From NCBI RefSeq assembly GCF_000009625.1, contig NC_002682.1, positions 124,001 through 188,000 of the forward strand: 64,000 bases of DNA, in the 5' to 3' direction. This document shows positions 1 through 8,401 of this stretch, piece after piece; position 1 is the first letter of the stretch; each line of letters opens with the position of its first letter. The notes under the pieces are model-generated. The model was not told the DNA's origin. It ran no database searches and saw only the letters and a program-made list of their open reading frames with translations. The stretch is from Mesorhizobium japonicum MAFF 303099 (GTDB lineage Bacteria; Pseudomonadota; Alphaproteobacteria; Rhizobiales; Rhizobiaceae). Made by a program: the position numbers and the translations under genes.

Positions 1-659
1 CCCGCGTTCCCAGGATGCTCCATGAGCTTGGCCAGTTGCCACCACCTGTCCCGTCCGACGGCCTTGGCCGAGCCAACAGCCACAATGACTGGCTCGGGGA
101 TATTGCCGGTCACGGAGCGCATCTTCGAAAAGGTCGTGTCATCGAGCGCCAAAGCGGACTTCACCGTGTCCGAGGTGTGGCCGCGCTTGAGAATGCGATC
201 GGCAAACAGGGTCCTCTCGATGAAGGACAGATTGGCCCTGGCGGCATTCTCCTGGCCCTGGGCGATGACATGGTCCTCGTCGCCCATCTTCTTGACGACG
301 GCGCGGACCGGCCTTCCCAGCTGGCGGGCAACCTTGACGCGGCGATGGCCGAATACTGTCTGGAAGCGTCCTGAAACCTCCGGATGCGGTCTGACCAGAA
401 TCGGAGAATCTTGACCTCTCTCGCGAATTGCCGACAGCAACTCCTGATACGCCTGATCGTCTTCGTCCAGGCGGTCCGAGACGAACGAGGTGTCAACCAG
501 GGCAGGATCGAGATCGACGACGGAACTCTTGGAGAGCTCCTCGAAGGATTGCATGATCGAGCGGGAGGCACCACGAACGGCATACCCCGATACATCCTTG
601 TTATCGGCCACCGCAGCGACGGGTCCCATCACACTGCCGAAAATATCCTTACGGGCCAT
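1..659 (-). CDS. repB: RepB plasmid partition protein (ParB family), C-terminus outside window
   Basis: ParB-type DNA-binding partition protein that would bind parS and work with RepA to segregate the plasmid. Only about the first 219 residues are inside the window; the gene runs off the left edge. The minus-strand ATG at 659 follows a GGAGG sequence 7 nt upstream, and the protein begins MARKDIFGSVMG. The ParB nuclease-like region is visible at about residues 75-115, with phrases such as SPILVRPHP and the box-II-like GHRRVKVARQLG, followed by the ENAARANLSFIE stretch usual in RepB. It lies 77 bp downstream of repA in the same direction, as in repABC operons; repC is expected further left. The symbol rests on motif and gene order. 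Confidence 0.93.
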   Translation of the reverse strand, partial: MARKDIFGSVMGPVAAVADNKDVSGYAVRGASRSIMQSFEELSKSSVVDLDPALVDTSFVSDRLDEDDQAYQELLSAIRERGQDSPILVRPHPEVSGRFQTVFGHRRVKVARQLGRPVRAVVKKMGDEDHVIAQGQENAARANLSFIERTLFADRILKRGHTSDTVKSALALDDTTFSKMRSVTGNIPEPVIVAVGSAKAVGRDRWWQLAKLMEHPGNA

Positions 660-714
660 TCAACCGCCTCCGTGAGCGGCTAGCGATCTGATTCCACGAG
701 CAAAATAGCCGGTT

Positions 715-728
715 TTTACTGCCGTAAA
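715..728. promoter_or_regulatory. parS-like palindrome between repA and repB
   Basis: Imperfect palindrome TTTACTGCCGTAAA with 5-bp perfect outer arms around a GC centre. It has the general xTT-N4-GC-N4-AAx layout of repABC centromere sites. A second copy of the same design lies upstream of repA at 2092. Role inferred from placement and symmetry. Confidence 0.6.
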
Positions 729-736
729 GTTCGCCG

Positions 737-1939
737 TCATGACCGACCCCACGCACGATGGATGAGTGTGACGATCTCGGCGTTCACCGCGTCGAGCGAT
801 TCCAAAGCGCGGTCATATGTCGAGCGGGTGAAGGCCGATTTCTCCACCTCGTAAAGTGTTTGCTTGGTGAGGCCTGCATCGGAAATCGCCGTCGACTTCA
901 ACATCGGGTTTTCCAGGATCTGGCCGGCAAGCATGGACTGCATGAAGCCCACCATCTGCGCCTGCGGAATATCGGTCGGTTCGTAGCGCGTGATCAGGTA
1001 GCGAAACCAGTCAAGTTCGATCGCGGCGCCGGCGGCCTTGATGGTCTTCAATATGCCGCCAAGCATCAGAAGAAACTGGCTCATCGACATCAGGTCGAGC
1101 ATCTGCGGATGGACCGTAATGAGAACCGATGTCGCCGCCGACATTGCCGTCAAAGTCAGATAGCCAAGCTGGGGCGGGCAATCGACAACGACGACATCGT
1201 ACCGATCGTCAACCTCCGACAACGCTTTGGCCATGCGCGTGAAGAACTGGCGGCCGGCACTGGAGGTTTTGTCTTGCATGGCGAGCGGCGTGTCATACTC
1301 GTATTCCTGCAGCTCGAGATTGGCGGGAATGATGTCGAGGCCGGGGAAATTTGTCGGTATGATCACATCCGCAATCGATCTGCGTTCGTCGTCATACCTG
1401 ATCGCTTCATAGAGCGAGAGGTTGCGATCGAGCTCGGGCTGGAAGCCGTGCAGAGCAGACAGCGAAGCTTGCGGATCAAGATCGATCGCAAGAACCCGAT
1501 GACCAGTCAGCGCCAGGTGCTGGGCGAGGTGGGCTGCCGTGGTCGTCTTGCCGCTGCCGCCTTTGAAATTGACCACCGCAACCACCTGGAGCTTATCGCC
1601 AAGCTTGCGGTGCGGAACGTACTTCTTGACTTCAGTCCTGCCATGCTGGTCCAGGAACTGCCTGAGCTCGAGCATCTGTGTAGCCGTGTAGGAGCGACGG
1701 CCGGAAGGACTTTGGTCAGGCAACGGCCCCTTGCCTTCGAGATGGAGACGCTTCAAATTGTTCTGCGAGACCCCGAGGTAGTGAGCGACCTCCGCCATCG
1801 AGAATGTGCGTAGCGTCTTCGTCGCATTGGGCGGAAATTTCTCCATCCGAAGCTGGTTCAACCGCCGGGAAATCTCGGCGCCCTGTTCGAGGATTTTGTC
1901 ATCGAACTCGAAACGTGGCAGCCGGATGGAGACATTCAT
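737..1939 (-). CDS. repA: RepA plasmid partition ATPase (ParA family)
   Basis: Walker-type ATPase that pairs with RepB for plasmid segregation and, in repABC plasmids, autorepresses the operon. The 400 residues match the usual family length. An N-terminal helix-turn-helix lies at about 45-66 (EVAHYLGVSQNNLKRL). A deviant Walker A, KGGSGKTTT, is at 126-134 and is followed by the DLDPQASLSALHG switch region. The stretch VVVVDCPPQLGYLTLTA is the Walker B region. The gene is first in the operon, with repB 77 bp downstream. An inverted repeat sits just upstream of the start (1959-1993) and could be the RepA operator. Confidence 0.96.
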   Translation of the reverse strand: MNVSIRLPRFEFDDKILEQGAEISRRLNQLRMEKFPPNATKTLRTFSMAEVAHYLGVSQNNLKRLHLEGKGPLPDQSPSGRRSYTATQMLELRQFLDQHGRTEVKKYVPHRKLGDKLQVVAVVNFKGGSGKTTTAAHLAQHLALTGHRVLAIDLDPQASLSALHGFQPELDRNLSLYEAIRYDDERRSIADVIIPTNFPGLDIIPANLELQEYEYDTPLAMQDKTSSAGRQFFTRMAKALSEVDDRYDVVVVDCPPQLGYLTLTAMSAATSVLITVHPQMLDLMSMSQFLLMLGGILKTIKAAGAAIELDWFRYLITRYEPTDIPQAQMVGFMQSMLAGQILENPMLKSTAISDAGLTKQTLYEVEKSAFTRSTYDRALESLDAVNAEIVTLIHRAWGRS

Positions 1940-1958
1940 TCTCGTCGAAACCTGAATT

Positions 1959-1993
1959 GGCGCTTTTTGTAAGCAATGCCCACAACAAGCGCC
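1959..1993. promoter_or_regulatory. Inverted repeat upstream of repA, candidate operator
   Basis: GGCGCTTTTTGT (1959-1970) and ACAACAAGCGCC (1982-1993) are inverted copies matching at 11 of 12 positions across an 11-bp spacer. The repeat starts 20 bp upstream of the repA ATG. A tandem GGTTAAC motif (2032-2038 and 2043-2049) lies further upstream. An operator for RepA autoregulation is the natural reading, but binding is not shown. Confidence 0.5.
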
Positions 1994-2091
1994 ATTAAGC
2001 TCCGATTCGGACTTACCGGCAAGAAGTTTTGGGTTAACAAAAGGTTAACGCTGGCCAGAGCGCGGCCAATCGCACTGACCGCATCCAGAAA

Positions 2092-2105
2092 TTTACCGCA
2101 GTAAA
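2092..2105. promoter_or_regulatory. Second parS-like palindrome upstream of repA
   Basis: TTTACCGCAGTAAA has the same outer arms and GC centre as the site at 715-728. The two sites flank the repA gene. Spacing and similarity suggest a RepB-binding centromere pair. Confidence 0.55.
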
Positions 2106-2526
2106 AAAATCGCAGAACGATATTGAAAACATGGATTTGCGCGCACCAGACGCGACCATTCGGCGGAGCAAAGTTTCAGATCGTAGGTACGCGGTGGTGT
2201 TGCCAAGACCGCTATGTTGAGACGCATGCTGACGGCCAGCATCGCCAGACCGAGGCCAAAGACTCCTGAAGACGGCTCGTCACATTTCCCGGCTTCAACA
2301 CATCGTCGTGTCAATGCGGATGAAATCTATCGGGGTAGGGGCCGGCAATAGACCAGCGGTACCAACCCGTCACGATGCGCAAACAGCACCGCTTGCTGAC
2401 AAAGTGAAATCGCAAGCCAATCCCGCGCGGACCGCCAGCCGGGCGACGAGGGGGTGTTCCGGCTGGAGATTCCGCATGGCCAAACGAGTGACGAACGCCC
2501 GTCTCCAGCAAGGCTACTTTAGGCTT
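2106..2526. other. Intergenic stretch, no gene recognised
   Basis: About 420 bp between the upstream parS-like site and the 3' end of the PAS kinase gene. Short open frames on both strands show no family resemblance or convincing ribosome binding site. I see nothing that can be supported here. Confidence 0.5.
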
Positions 2527-4314
2527 CTAATCCTGATTGGCAACGGAACGGTCCAGTCCGGCCAACGGCGCTTCCAGGTTCCATGTGATCCCATGCGAAC
2601 CATATTCAAGATTTCCCCGTCCGCCCACGGCTTCAGGTGCAACCCGCTCCAGGACCACGGTTCCAAAGCCGCCCTGTCTGATGGTCGTGACTTGCGGCCC
2701 ATCGGTCTCCGCCCAGGTCAGGTGGAAGAGCCGCGATGTACCGGAACCGCTGATGTTCCATGTAACAGAAATCTGGCCGTCATCGCCGGAGAGCACGCCA
2801 TACTTCGCAGAGTTGGTCGCGAGTTCGTTGAAGGCAATCCCGAGATATTGGACCGCATTGGGGCCAAGCACGAACGACGGCCCTGACATATCGATCATCT
2901 CACCGCGGGGAAATGGCTGGGCCTGCGCCGCCAAAAGTTCACGGATGGTAGCTCCCTTCCAGTCGGCCGACACAAGCAGGTCGTGGGAGCGCGACAATGC
3001 CATGATGCGCTGGCGCACCTGGGCTTCAAACTGCTTGGGCGTCTCCGATCGTTTGTTGGTCTCCCGGATCATCGACAGGATAACGGAATACTGGTTCTTC
3101 ACCCGGTGATTGACCTCGCGCATCAACATGCGGATACGCTGCTCGTTTTCCCTGGCCGATGTGATGTCCCGGGCAATCTTCGAGGCGCCGACGATCTGCC
3201 CTGTTGCGTTACGCACGGGCGATATCGTCAGCGAGACCGGAACCAGGCTGCCATCCTTGCGCCGACGTATCGTTTCATAGGTATCGACGCGCTCGCCACG
3301 GCGGAGGCGCTCAAGGATGCGAGGTTCCTCGTCCTGGTGGTCGTCGGGGATAAGCATGGTTACCGACTTGCCGATCGCTTCGCTGGCGGTATAGCCAAAG
3401 AGCTTTTCGGCGCCTCGATTCCAGCTCTTGATGATGGTGTTGAGATCCTTGCTGACAATAGCGTCAAATGAGGATTCCACGATCGCCGACAGGTGCTGCC
3501 TGGTCTCTTCGGCACGCTGGCGGTCCGTCAGATCGAGCAGCATATTCACGGCGCCAACGAGGCCGCCCTGCTCATCGCGCAGCGGAGTGGGGTAGGGCAT
3601 GAACGGGAAAAAGGACCCGTCCGGACGCTGCGCTATGGCCTGCTGGTTGCGGACCGGCCGGTTTTCCTTGAGGGCGACCGCCATCGGGCATTCGTCGTGC
3701 GGCAGCTCCTTGCCGTCAGTGGTGAACAGCTTGAACGTTACGCACCATTTGTCCTTGCCGACCTGAGGCTCCCGCCCTGCCAGATCGGCAGCGGCTCGAT
3801 TGTAATAGGTAATGATGCCGTTCTGGTCAGTCGTGTAGATGGCGACCGGAAGGCCATCGAGAATCTGGTGATAGGCGTTGTCCTGCTGCCTGAGTTCTGT
3901 CCGTGTCCGCTCGAGGTCAGTTACATCGACAGTAAAGCATCTGGTGTTGACTAGCTTGCCGTCGCGGAAATGGCCGCTCGACGTAAGTTCGACGTGCTTG
4001 ATGGACCCGTCACGGGCGCGCAAACGCGCCGGATATCTGGCAATCTGCTCACCACGGGAGAGCCTACTCAAAATGTTGGTGATCACGTCCCGGTCGGGAT
4101 AAAACTCAGTAATGTGGCGACCGACATAGTCCTCTGCCGGATAGCCGAGGAGATCGAGCTCCGCCTTGTTAGCATGCAAGATTAGGCCATCCGCGCTCAC
4201 CAGATGGAGCGCGATGGCACCGTTTTCGAAAAAGTCCTGATAGTCGAGGTTACCGCCCAGGACCATTGCCGGTTTCTTGACGGCGGCAACGTCGGCCTGC
4301 GGTAGTTCAGTCAT
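2527..4314 (-). CDS. PAS-domain HWE-family sensor histidine kinase
   Basis: Cytoplasmic sensor kinase of 595 residues with no transmembrane segment. Three PAS domains lie at about 28-135, 148-265 and 280-390, then an HWE dimerisation domain with the phospho-acceptor in EVNHRVKN (His403). The ATPase domain carries AFNELATNSAKYG, and the family's W-x-E signature appears as LTWAETDGP. I chose the ATG at 4314 because GGGGA lies 9 nt upstream and an exact EcfG promoter ends about 28 bp upstream; a TTG at 4368 would overlap that promoter. Kinases of this class feed the PhyR/EcfG stress cascade in other alphaproteobacteria. No PhyR is visible here, so the partner is unknown. Confidence 0.92.
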   Translation of the reverse strand: MTELPQADVAAVKKPAMVLGGNLDYQDFFENGAIALHLVSADGLILHANKAELDLLGYPAEDYVGRHITEFYPDRDVITNILSRLSRGEQIARYPARLRARDGSIKHVELTSSGHFRDGKLVNTRCFTVDVTDLERTRTELRQQDNAYHQILDGLPVAIYTTDQNGIITYYNRAAADLAGREPQVGKDKWCVTFKLFTTDGKELPHDECPMAVALKENRPVRNQQAIAQRPDGSFFPFMPYPTPLRDEQGGLVGAVNMLLDLTDRQRAEETRQHLSAIVESSFDAIVSKDLNTIIKSWNRGAEKLFGYTASEAIGKSVTMLIPDDHQDEEPRILERLRRGERVDTYETIRRRKDGSLVPVSLTISPVRNATGQIVGASKIARDITSARENEQRIRMLMREVNHRVKNQYSVILSMIRETNKRSETPKQFEAQVRQRIMALSRSHDLLVSADWKGATIRELLAAQAQPFPRGEMIDMSGPSFVLGPNAVQYLGIAFNELATNSAKYGVLSGDDGQISVTWNISGSGTSRLFHLTWAETDGPQVTTIRQGGFGTVVLERVAPEAVGGRGNLEYGSHGITWNLEAPLAGLDRSVANQD

Positions 4315-4341
4315 TCGAGGTCCCCGATCTAAACGGGCCAC

Positions 4342-4366
4342 AACGCGCCGTCTAAACAATTGTTCC
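4342..4366 (-). promoter_or_regulatory. EcfG (general stress) promoter for the PAS kinase
   Basis: On the minus strand GGAAC (4362-4366), a 16-bp spacer and CGTT (4342-4345) match the EcfG consensus exactly. The ATG at 4314 lies about 28 bp downstream. Confidence 0.75.
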
Positions 4367-4939
4367 AAGTCGCTGCCTACATGTCGGAAGTGAAGGGGGT
4401 GGTTAGCTGAAGGTAAAGGGGTCCGATCTCCTGACGCAGACGCTGACCAACTGGCCCAGAAACAGCTTGAACAATTTACGCACGACGGCGCTTTTAGCGC
4501 GGCGAGTTACCCGCCCCAGGACCTCGAACTGGACATTGACTGGCTGTCGGCGGGCTTGTGCGAGGCAATCGCCCACTGCTGTCGACCGATGAACGTGCCC
4601 CACTTGAGCATTGCCCGCGTTTCGCGCGGTTTAGGTCCGACACCAAGCATGACGGCGACATATAATTCGGCAAGAGTTCCCTTCACGTTGTGAAAGACAA
4701 CCGGCGAGGAACGTTCCCGCTACGCGCCTGGCAACTGGCTCGAGTCCCGAGGGGACTTGCTGACACCCCCCGGCCAGCCCTCGGGCGGGGTGGCCCATGG
4801 CTCCCGCGCTATAGTCCGTTGGGGCCTTCTTTCCACGCTACGCACGGCGAGTAACTTCTCGCTCGAACTTGGCAAGGCCGCCCGCAAAGTAAGCGTGGGG
4901 CGGGCTGTGGGCCGCTGGCTTCAGCGGGCGGGTGTCGTG
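4367..4939. other. Intergenic stretch, no gene recognised
   Basis: About 570 bp between two divergent stress promoters. Short frames exist on both strands, for example a 66-codon minus-strand frame at 4403-4603, but none has a ribosome binding site or a recognisable family. A long open frame running into the PRC-barrel gene from 4757 is an in-frame extension that starts before the promoter and is not believed. Confidence 0.45.
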
Positions 4940-4964
4940 GGAACCTCGATCAGCGCATTCCGTT
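4940..4964 (+). promoter_or_regulatory. EcfG promoter for the PRC-barrel gene
   Basis: GGAAC (4940-4944), a 16-bp spacer, then CGTT (4961-4964): an exact consensus match 71 bp upstream of the ATG at 5036. Confidence 0.75.
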
Positions 4965-5035
4965 GTGATGCATCAAGTTGCCGTCCTGTCCGGGCAACGG
5001 GCAGGGCGTGCGACGACAACGAAAGGATCACCACG

Positions 5036-5866
5036 ATGAGTTACAAAAGTCTGGCTACCGCCACCGCGCTAGCGACCCTTGTTGCCTCAGGCGCTTTTGC
5101 CGCGAATGTTGTGACAGCGGCGCCCGCGGACACCAATGCTGCGACAACTGCTGCGGTCGCGCCAAATGGCAGCCTTGTTTCCAAAATTATCGGCGCTACC
5201 GTTTACAACGGAACGGACGCTAATGCCCAGACGATCGGCAAGGTCAATGACGTCCTGCTTGCGAAGGACGGCAAGGCGCAGTCTCTCATTATCGGCGTCG
5301 GAGGCTTTCTCGGCATCGGTGAAAAGAATGTCGCTTTCGACTTCAACAAGGCCCAGTGGGCCGAAAAGGACGGCAAGCGCTGGCTTGTGATCAAGACCAC
5401 CAAGGAAGATCTCCAGGCCCAGCCGAACTTCGATACCAAGGCCTATGACCCAACCTTGGCTTCCAACACACCCCCCGCGTCCACGACAGTGGTGACCGAC
5501 TCAACCACTACCGCAGCTGTAGATAAGACGGCTTTGACCGCCGTTCCGATCGACAAGATCCGGGCCGAGGATCTGGTCGGCACGACCGTCTATGGCGCCA
5601 ACGACGCCAAGGTTGGAAAGATCGGCGACGTTGTGCTGACGGGTGACAAGAAAGTCGACGCAGTCCTGATCGATGTCGGTGGGTTCCTCGGGATAGGCGC
5701 CAAGGAGGTGGCCGTTGGCATGGACAACCTCAAGTTCATGACGGACAAGTCAGGAAATAAGTATCTATATACAAACTTTACAAAAGAGCAGTTTAACGCG
5801 CAGCCGGCCTATGAAAAAGGCAGCTACGCTAACGCGCGTGACAAACAACGCATGATCGCGAACTAG
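5036..5866 (+). CDS. Exported protein with two PRC-barrel domains
   Basis: 276-residue envelope protein. The start at 5036 has AAAGGA about 10 nt upstream and is followed by a signal peptide (basic SYKSL, hydrophobic core, Ala-rich cleavage zone near residues 22-30). Two PRC-barrel repeats follow at about 46-115 and 175-250. Each contains a variant of 'GKVNDVLL...LIIGVGGFLGIGEKNVAF', the second reading AVLIDVGGFLGIGAKEVA. A Thr/Ser/Ala-rich linker separates them. Proteins of this type are common in rhizobia, often stress-induced and of unknown role. The EcfG promoter directly upstream agrees with that. Confidence 0.9.
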   Translation: MSYKSLATATALATLVASGAFAANVVTAAPADTNAATTAAVAPNGSLVSKIIGATVYNGTDANAQTIGKVNDVLLAKDGKAQSLIIGVGGFLGIGEKNVAFDFNKAQWAEKDGKRWLVIKTTKEDLQAQPNFDTKAYDPTLASNTPPASTTVVTDSTTTAAVDKTALTAVPIDKIRAEDLVGTTVYGANDAKVGKIGDVVLTGDKKVDAVLIDVGGFLGIGAKEVAVGMDNLKFMTDKSGNKYLYTNFTKEQFNAQPAYEKGSYANARDKQRMIAN

Positions 5867-6103
5867 AGGGGCTTGGCCTGTCCGTTGAATGGACGGACGC
5901 GCTCTCCGCGACCTGGTTCCTATCGACCGGGTCGCGGGCGATTCGTTGGGCGGGTCCAGCGGCAGGCTAATACAACCAAAATAGGGGCGGCTTGTGCCAA
6001 ACGAGTTCAAACCGAAGAGTATTTGCGCTTCGCGCAACACTGTGTGCGCGGCGCCTAATGATACGGATAGGTGCTCGCCTGCCCCTAGAGGCTCATCTTT
6101 CCA

Positions 6104-6688
6104 TTACCGCGCAGCTCTGACAAGCCGCTCAAGTATCTGGAAGTCATCCAAATCCTTGTAGGGCGTCAGATCCAAGTCCACCGGGACGCGTTTCAGCTTT
6201 TCCTCATCGATCGGCTTTTCATGGGCTTTCATCATCCGTTGGTAGGTTCGCCATGGCAGCCCCGCCCCTCGCACGGCGTCGCGCTCGGCGCGCAAGGCGA
6301 CCTGGTGCGCGTGTAGGTAGTGAAGCCGCAGCTCATCGAGCAAGGCCTTTTCGATGATTTCGTGGGTTACCAAGAACGGCGCTAGCCTGAAGTCCCGTCC
6401 CTTCCAAGCTAGTGTCCGGGGCAGGTGCCGGTCGATGTAAATGGTCTTCGCGTCGTCGCTGTAGCCGGCAATATATGGAATGTCGAAGTCATGGCTAACG
6501 TTGACCCGCCTGTTCAGTGCCGTCACGACGTCAGCCAAGACGCGATCATCCAGCTCCTCGGAGGTGTGGCGAACTTCGTTGTCGAGCTTCAAGGCGGCTA
6601 TATCCGTTGGCCCCACCGACGAACCCCGCAATCCATGAAAGGTTCCGATCGCGCAGTCAGATGGTCTCGATGTGGAAGGTTTAGACAT
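6104..6688 (-). CDS. Conserved hypothetical protein, 194 residues
   Basis: Soluble protein with no recognised family name. It has a plausible structured core (IPYIAGYSDDAKTIYIDRHLP, then FLVTHEIIEKALLDELRL) with a His-Glu pair that could bind metal, and a charged C-terminus (DLTPYKDLDDFQILERLVRAAR). The ATG at 6688 is preferred over an in-frame TTG at 6709. The GAGGA candidate Shine-Dalgarno is about 13-15 nt upstream, which is rather far. No stress promoter was found upstream. Function unknown. Confidence 0.7.
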   Translation of the reverse strand: MSKPSTSRPSDCAIGTFHGLRGSSVGPTDIAALKLDNEVRHTSEELDDRVLADVVTALNRRVNVSHDFDIPYIAGYSDDAKTIYIDRHLPRTLAWKGRDFRLAPFLVTHEIIEKALLDELRLHYLHAHQVALRAERDAVRGAGLPWRTYQRMMKAHEKPIDEEKLKRVPVDLDLTPYKDLDDFQILERLVRAAR

Positions 6689-6950
6689 AGAGGAGTGCTG
6701 CGTCCTCAAAGTATTGCGCTCGGCCTGGAGTAGGCCGCATGCGCACCCAGCACCAGCGCAGGCCGACCATGCACCCCCGCGGGGCGTGCGGCGCTACCAG
6801 GAAAGAGGCCTGATCGCTTCGAAGACTCCGCGGGTAAGTTCCTTTTAGCGCCCGGTACCAATCCTCGCAGAAATCGCAGGCTGCGTTCTTACCGGTCTTT
6901 TCGCGGCGGCTAAATGAGGTGCGCAGGTTTTTCGGGTTCGGCGGAGCCAT
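6681..6950 (-). CDS. Possible small hypothetical protein
   Basis: 89-codon frame ending 8 bp inside the next gene's 5' end, so the two could be translationally coupled. The product has a CDFCEDWYRAL motif and two further cysteines (GCMVGLRWCW), which might form a metal site. No clear ribosome binding site or family resemblance. Reported as possible only; it may be a chance frame in GC-rich DNA. Confidence 0.3.
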   Translation of the reverse strand: MAPPNPKNLRTSFSRREKTGKNAACDFCEDWYRALKGTYPRSLRSDQASFLVAPHAPRGCMVGLRWCWVRMRPTPGRAQYFEDAALLYV

Positions 6951-7243
6951 GCGCTTGAGCATCGGACTGTGCAGGAGTCGCGCAGGCCGGACAGTCGATC
7001 GAGACTGTGCTGCGGGAGCGTGCTACGGCGCTCGACGAGATGATTGCGGCAAGCGCCGCGGCACGTGGGCAGGGCGTCGCCTTCGACCGCCAGCCGACTT
7101 AGGTCAGAGGATGCTCGTCGCTCTAACCCCTCGTCTCGCTCCCCGGGCGTCTTTGAGGCTAGCGCCGGATGTCCGTCGACACGCGAGGGCTTGTAGCAAA
7201 CCGGCGGGTGAGGGGTCCTAAACGGGACCCCTCCACTGACGGA

Positions 7244-7771
7244 TCAGGCGGCCTGCTGTTCGGCAGCCCGGTCGTTTACGCCCGCCTCGCCAAGCGACGT
7301 CAGTGCTTCGTCGGTGGCTTTTTCTTCTTCCAGGTTGGCGTTGAGCAGTTCCGCGACATCATCCCTGCCAAGAGATGTCGCCCACGCAATCAGAGTGCCA
7401 TAGCGCGCGATCTCGTAGTGTTCGACCGCCTGCGCGGCGCCTACCAGACCTGCGTCCAGTGAGACCGAGCCTTTGTACTCCTCGAGAATGTCGGAGCCTT
7501 CCTCGAGAATGCCGTCGATGGCCGGACAGGTTTTGCCTCGGGCCGCCGTGCCGAGAATCTCAAATACTTCTTCCAGCCGCTCGACTTGGCCTTCGGTCTC
7601 CGCAAGATGCTTTTCGAAGGCGGCGGTGACCTGCTGGTCGTCCGCGCCCCTTGCCATCTTCGGCAGCGCCTTCAAGATTTTCTTCTCGGCATAGTAGATG
7701 TCTTTCAGGCCTTCGACAAACATGTCCTCGAGGCCTTTATTGGTGGCGGTTGCCTTCTTCGTAGCTGCCAT
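7244..7771 (-). CDS. DUF892 (YciE/YciF-like) ferritin-fold protein
   Basis: 175-residue four-helix-bundle protein of the DUF892 family, associated with general stress in bacteria. The N-terminus is the Ala/Lys/Thr-rich MAATKKATATNKG tail, then GLEDMFVEGLKDIYYAEKKILKALPKM-type sequence containing the family signature. EHYEIARYGTL and LEEEKATDEAL carry the expected helix-bundle acidic and His residues. The ATG at 7771 is chosen because AAGGAG sits 7 nt upstream; the in-frame ATG at 7792 has none. A near-consensus EcfG promoter lies 45 bp upstream. Confidence 0.92.
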   Translation of the reverse strand: MAATKKATATNKGLEDMFVEGLKDIYYAEKKILKALPKMARGADDQQVTAAFEKHLAETEGQVERLEEVFEILGTAARGKTCPAIDGILEEGSDILEEYKGSVSLDAGLVGAAQAVEHYEIARYGTLIAWATSLGRDDVAELLNANLEEEKATDEALTSLGEAGVNDRAAEQQAA

Positions 7772-7815
7772 TGCGATGTTCTCCTTGTTCATGGACCCGT
7801 GCGGGTAAGATCTCC

Positions 7816-7840
7816 AACTTCATTGGACGCGCGGGGTTCC
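7816..7840 (-). promoter_or_regulatory. EcfG-like promoter for the DUF892 gene
   Basis: Minus strand GGAAC (7836-7840), 16 bp, AGTT (7816-7819). The -10 differs from CGTT at the least conserved first base. Position 45 bp before the start fits. Confidence 0.55.
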
Positions 7841-8060
7841 ATAGCAAGTGACCAGGTCAGCCTTCCTTGGGTTACCTCTACCGTCCCGAACTATGGACCC
7901 CATCGGGCCGACAGCTGCGACGAGCCCTTCAGCAGGATGAGAACGGTTGTGCCGCTGGCTGCTGGCCGAGACTGCGCTATCAAAGTGCTCGCCTGCGCAG
8001 CAGGCCGACCAAATGCCGTTCAGGACGACTTTTCGCGATAGGTGGGGCCCCGCGGCACCA
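7841..8060 (-). other. Possible HipA-like remnant, heavily decayed
   Basis: On the minus strand, directly downstream of the HipB-like pseudogene, short frame-shifted phrases resemble the start of HipA kinases (a VLNG... / LVGLLRR pair followed by an FDSAVSASSQRH-like stretch). No frame is open for long. This is suggestive only; its position after a HipB remnant is the main support. Confidence 0.25.
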
Positions 8061-8247
8061 TCAGAACAACTCCTCGATTTCGGCAGCGCTGCTTTTGCTG
8101 CGCGGACGAACGACCAGTTCTAAGTCGCGTTGCCTGACGCAGATGAACCTTATTTCCAAGGGCCAGTTGCGTGAGGTCGGCCTGCCTGCGCACGCGACGG
8201 AGGGTGGCGCCGAGTTGCCTTTCATTGCGTGCGATCTGGCAGGCCAT
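8061..8247 (-). pseudogene. HipB-like XRE antitoxin, internally deleted and frameshifted
   Basis: The minus-strand ATG at 8247 begins a helix-turn-helix of the XRE/HipB type (QLGATLRRVRRQADLTQLAL, then NKVHLRQA). After RQA the frame is lost. The typical HipB C-terminus, DLELVVRPRSKSSAAEIEEL, resumes in another frame and ends at 8061. The recognition-helix-to-linker segment (about 30 residues in relatives) is missing. So the gene has an internal deletion plus a frameshift and should not make a working antitoxin. Three operator-like palindromes directly upstream are still well preserved. Confidence 0.6.
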
Positions 8248-8268
8248 GATAAGCCTTCAGAGTTTGAT

Positions 8269-8341
8269 ATACGCATTCGCGTATTGTGACCCAATATACG
8301 CGATTGCGCGTATACAGCGCCATTATACGCGAAGGCGGATA
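8269..8341. promoter_or_regulatory. Three tandem palindromic operators upstream of the HipB-like remnant
   Basis: Site 1 (8269-8284) is ATACGC-ATTC-GCGTAT. Site 2 (8295-8314) is TATACGCG-ATTG-CGCGTATA, perfect over 8-bp arms. Site 3 (8324-8341) keeps the left arm TATACGCG and a degraded right arm. Centres are 28 and 29 bp apart. Tandem evenly spaced palindromes 22 bp before an XRE antitoxin start are typical of toxin-antitoxin autoregulation. Confidence 0.7.
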
Positions 8342-8401
8342 GGCACTATTGCGCCGGCCCACTGAAATCTCGGACGCGAAGCAAGCCGGCCCCGCCAGAC
8401 G

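Noticed and set aside
758..1813. 351-codon plus-strand frame opposite repA
   Set aside because: Exact antisense shadow of repA; composition and motifs belong to the minus strand.
4315..4368. TTG 4368 as the start of the PAS kinase
   Set aside because: It lies inside an exact EcfG promoter; ATG 4314 has a good ribosome binding site just downstream of it.
4757..5035. N-terminal extension of the PRC-barrel protein from 4757
   Set aside because: It would place the signal peptide internally and start before the promoter.
8269..8341. CRISPR-like short repeats
   Set aside because: Only three units, each a palindrome, with too-short spacers and next to an XRE gene remnant; these are operators.
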